A stretch of DNA of 64,000 nucleotides, taken from positions 62,001 through 126,000 of the forward strand of contig JAYSBP010000004.1 of NCBI GenBank assembly GCA_041915365.1. Reading direction: 5' to 3'. The stretch is from UBA6016 sp041915365 (GTDB lineage Bacteria; Campylobacterota; Campylobacteria; Campylobacterales; UBA6016). A model generated the notes under the pieces. The model saw nothing but the letters and a program-made list of their open reading frames with translations. It was not told the DNA's origin and searched no databases. Position 1 is the first letter of the stretch, and the number at the start of each line of letters is the position of its first letter. This document shows, in pieces, positions 63,068 to 64,000 of the stretch. The translations under genes and the position numbers were made by a program.

Positions 63068-63927
63068 AAATATCCCCTACCGGAGCCGCTTGCGGTTCCG
63101 CAGAAATCAAAAAACCAACGCAAGATATAAAATCGCAAGAGATTGATATTGGCGGCGAAGATGCAAAAACAAAAATAGATACATATGAAAACAAAATCAA
63201 AACCACAAAACAAGCTATTGGATTTAACGGGGCTGCCGCCGTCGTCTCTTTCCGAAATCTGCAAAATGACGCTGTTGTTCAAATAAGCGTGACGGCTGAA
63301 AATATAGAGAGGTTTAAAGAGCGTTTTGGTGGCGAAGTTGCGGAGGACGGTAATGGTCGTTATGCTCTTGCCGGAAAAGCAGAGAGGTATATGGGGGCTT
63401 TTTGGGAGTACTACAGGGGGTTGCAGCCGGACGCCGATAACAACGGCTATATAGAGTATGCGGAGTACAAAAAAAGCAAGTCGCTCCTAGTGGGCTATGA
63501 TGAAAAAAACGGAGCTCCGGTTACAAGCGAAATAAGTTCCGGACTTACGGATAAGGATTTGGAAGATAGGGGGATCGGCGCCGACTTGAAAATAAGCGTT
63601 GACGAGGACTTTAACAATTTGTTGAAGTACGATAAAAATATTGACGGGGTCATCGGCAAAAATGAGCTTGCCGAGGGAATGGCTACGGATATGAGCAATT
63701 TGGCGGCATCTGGAAAAGATGTTGCGTTTTTAAGATGGCTTCTTTGGCTTGCGGAAGGTATGCAGGATGAGGAAAAAAAGAAAAAAAATCAACAGAATGC
63801 GCAGATGGAAACTACCGAGCTTAGGCGCATTATCTCGGACGGCATAAATAAGCTACCGGATATTAAAAATAGCGGAAAACTAGCCGAGCTTTTGCAAAAT
63901 TTAAAAAGCAGTTTAACAAATAATTAA
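63064..63927 (+). CDS. two-EF-hand protein, unknown function
   Basis: 287 aa. Two canonical 12-residue calcium loops: DADNNGYIEYAE (123-134) and DKNIDGVIGKNE (190-201), each with Asp at 1, Gly at 6, Ile at 8 and Glu at 12. No signal peptide. N-terminal ~50 residues are polar; the C terminus is helical and Lys/Glu-rich. Translationally coupled to the secreted peptide gene (ATGA), so it may be its partner, immunity or calcium-responsive factor (inference). Its last six bases overlap the start of the second 79-bp promoter repeat. Confidence 0.75.
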   Translation: MKISPTGAACGSAEIKKPTQDIKSQEIDIGGEDAKTKIDTYENKIKTTKQAIGFNGAAAVVSFRNLQNDAVVQISVTAENIERFKERFGGEVAEDGNGRYALAGKAERYMGAFWEYYRGLQPDADNNGYIEYAEYKKSKSLLVGYDEKNGAPVTSEISSGLTDKDLEDRGIGADLKISVDEDFNNLLKYDKNIDGVIGKNELAEGMATDMSNLAASGKDVAFLRWLLWLAEGMQDEEKKKKNQQNAQMETTELRRIISDGINKLPDIKNSGKLAELLQNLKSSLTNN

Positions 63928-64000
63928 CAAAGCGTAATAATTATATTAAAAAATATTAATAAATATCTTGACAAAGCCGATTTTTTTTTTGTAGTATTTA
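63922..64000 (+). repeat. 79-bp direct repeat, copy 2 (second T10 promoter, cut by window edge)
   Basis: Identical to copy 1 including the T10 length. TTGACA at 63968-63973, T10 at 63981-63990, TAGTAT at 63992-63997. Predicts another promoter-driven unit just beyond the window. Confidence 0.9.

Noticed and set aside
1..64000. CRISPR arrays, insertion sequences and rRNA genes
   Set aside because: I saw no regularly spaced repeats, transposase frames with terminal repeats, or rRNA sequence on either strand.

Overview
The window is chromosomal DNA from a member of the Campylobacterota (the former Epsilonproteobacteria, of Sulfurimonas/Sulfurospirillum-like gene content). The evidence is a fused ispDF gene, an RNase J with a charged N-terminal extension, ThyX in place of ThyA, the dnaA-dnaN-gyrB-queF order, many TTG/GTG starts and very tight gene packing. 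I do not name a genus. The replication origin lies in the window: dnaA (minus strand) is flanked by an upstream segment with three perfect DnaA boxes (53889-54044) and a downstream dnaA-dnaN gap with a TAG-triplet run (52423-52559). Two identical 16-bp near-consensus parS sites lie at 13.8 and 18.4 kb.

Layout. 1-30 kb is mostly housekeeping: rimO (partial), panC, prfB, a heme-c-motif chemoreceptor, an ArsB-type transporter, pcm-nrdB-nrdA-purB, pseudouridine synthases, carbonic anhydrase, rlmN, hisF, rsmA, rnj, kdsD, rluB, a protoporphyrinogen-oxidase-like flavoprotein and rho. It also holds an operon ispDF - degenerate response regulator - degenerate ATP-sulfurylase-like protein - pgpA, then thiC and a Maf/DUF115 protein. 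29.8-36.6 kb holds a pseudopilin, an ABC exporter with an unusually short ATPase, priA, a PIN-PhoH protein and a cation-efflux transporter. 36.6-38.3 kb is accessory: tRNA-Ala, a roughly 0.7-kb element carrying only a toxin-antitoxin pair and bounded by a copy of the tRNA 3' end, and a divergent XRE regulator/lipoprotein pair with paired operators.

40.4-48.6 kb is a respiratory operon. It encodes a periplasmic rhodanese, a Tat-exported type II DMSO-reductase-family molybdoenzyme, its four-cluster FeS subunit, a heme-b subunit fused to a c-type cytochrome, a small secreted protein of unknown role, a TorD-type chaperone and a polyferredoxin. The substrate cannot be read from the sequence; the rhodanese suggests sulfur chemistry. 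48.6-54.5 kb is the origin region (queF, gyrB, dnaN, dnaA, ruvC).

54.6-60.8 kb is a defence island between ruvC and thyX. It has a single-chain nuclease-methyltransferase and a three-gene ABC-three-component (ABC-3C) system (PD-(D/E)XK effector, small middle component, DUF2326-type ATPase). 62.6-64 kb is the most unusual part. A promoter with a T10 tract between its -35 and -10 elements drives a small secreted protein that carries both a Sec signal and a bacteriocin-style double-glycine motif, then a two-EF-hand protein. The same promoter (at least 79 identical bp) starts again at the window edge, which implies a tandem array of phase-variable units.
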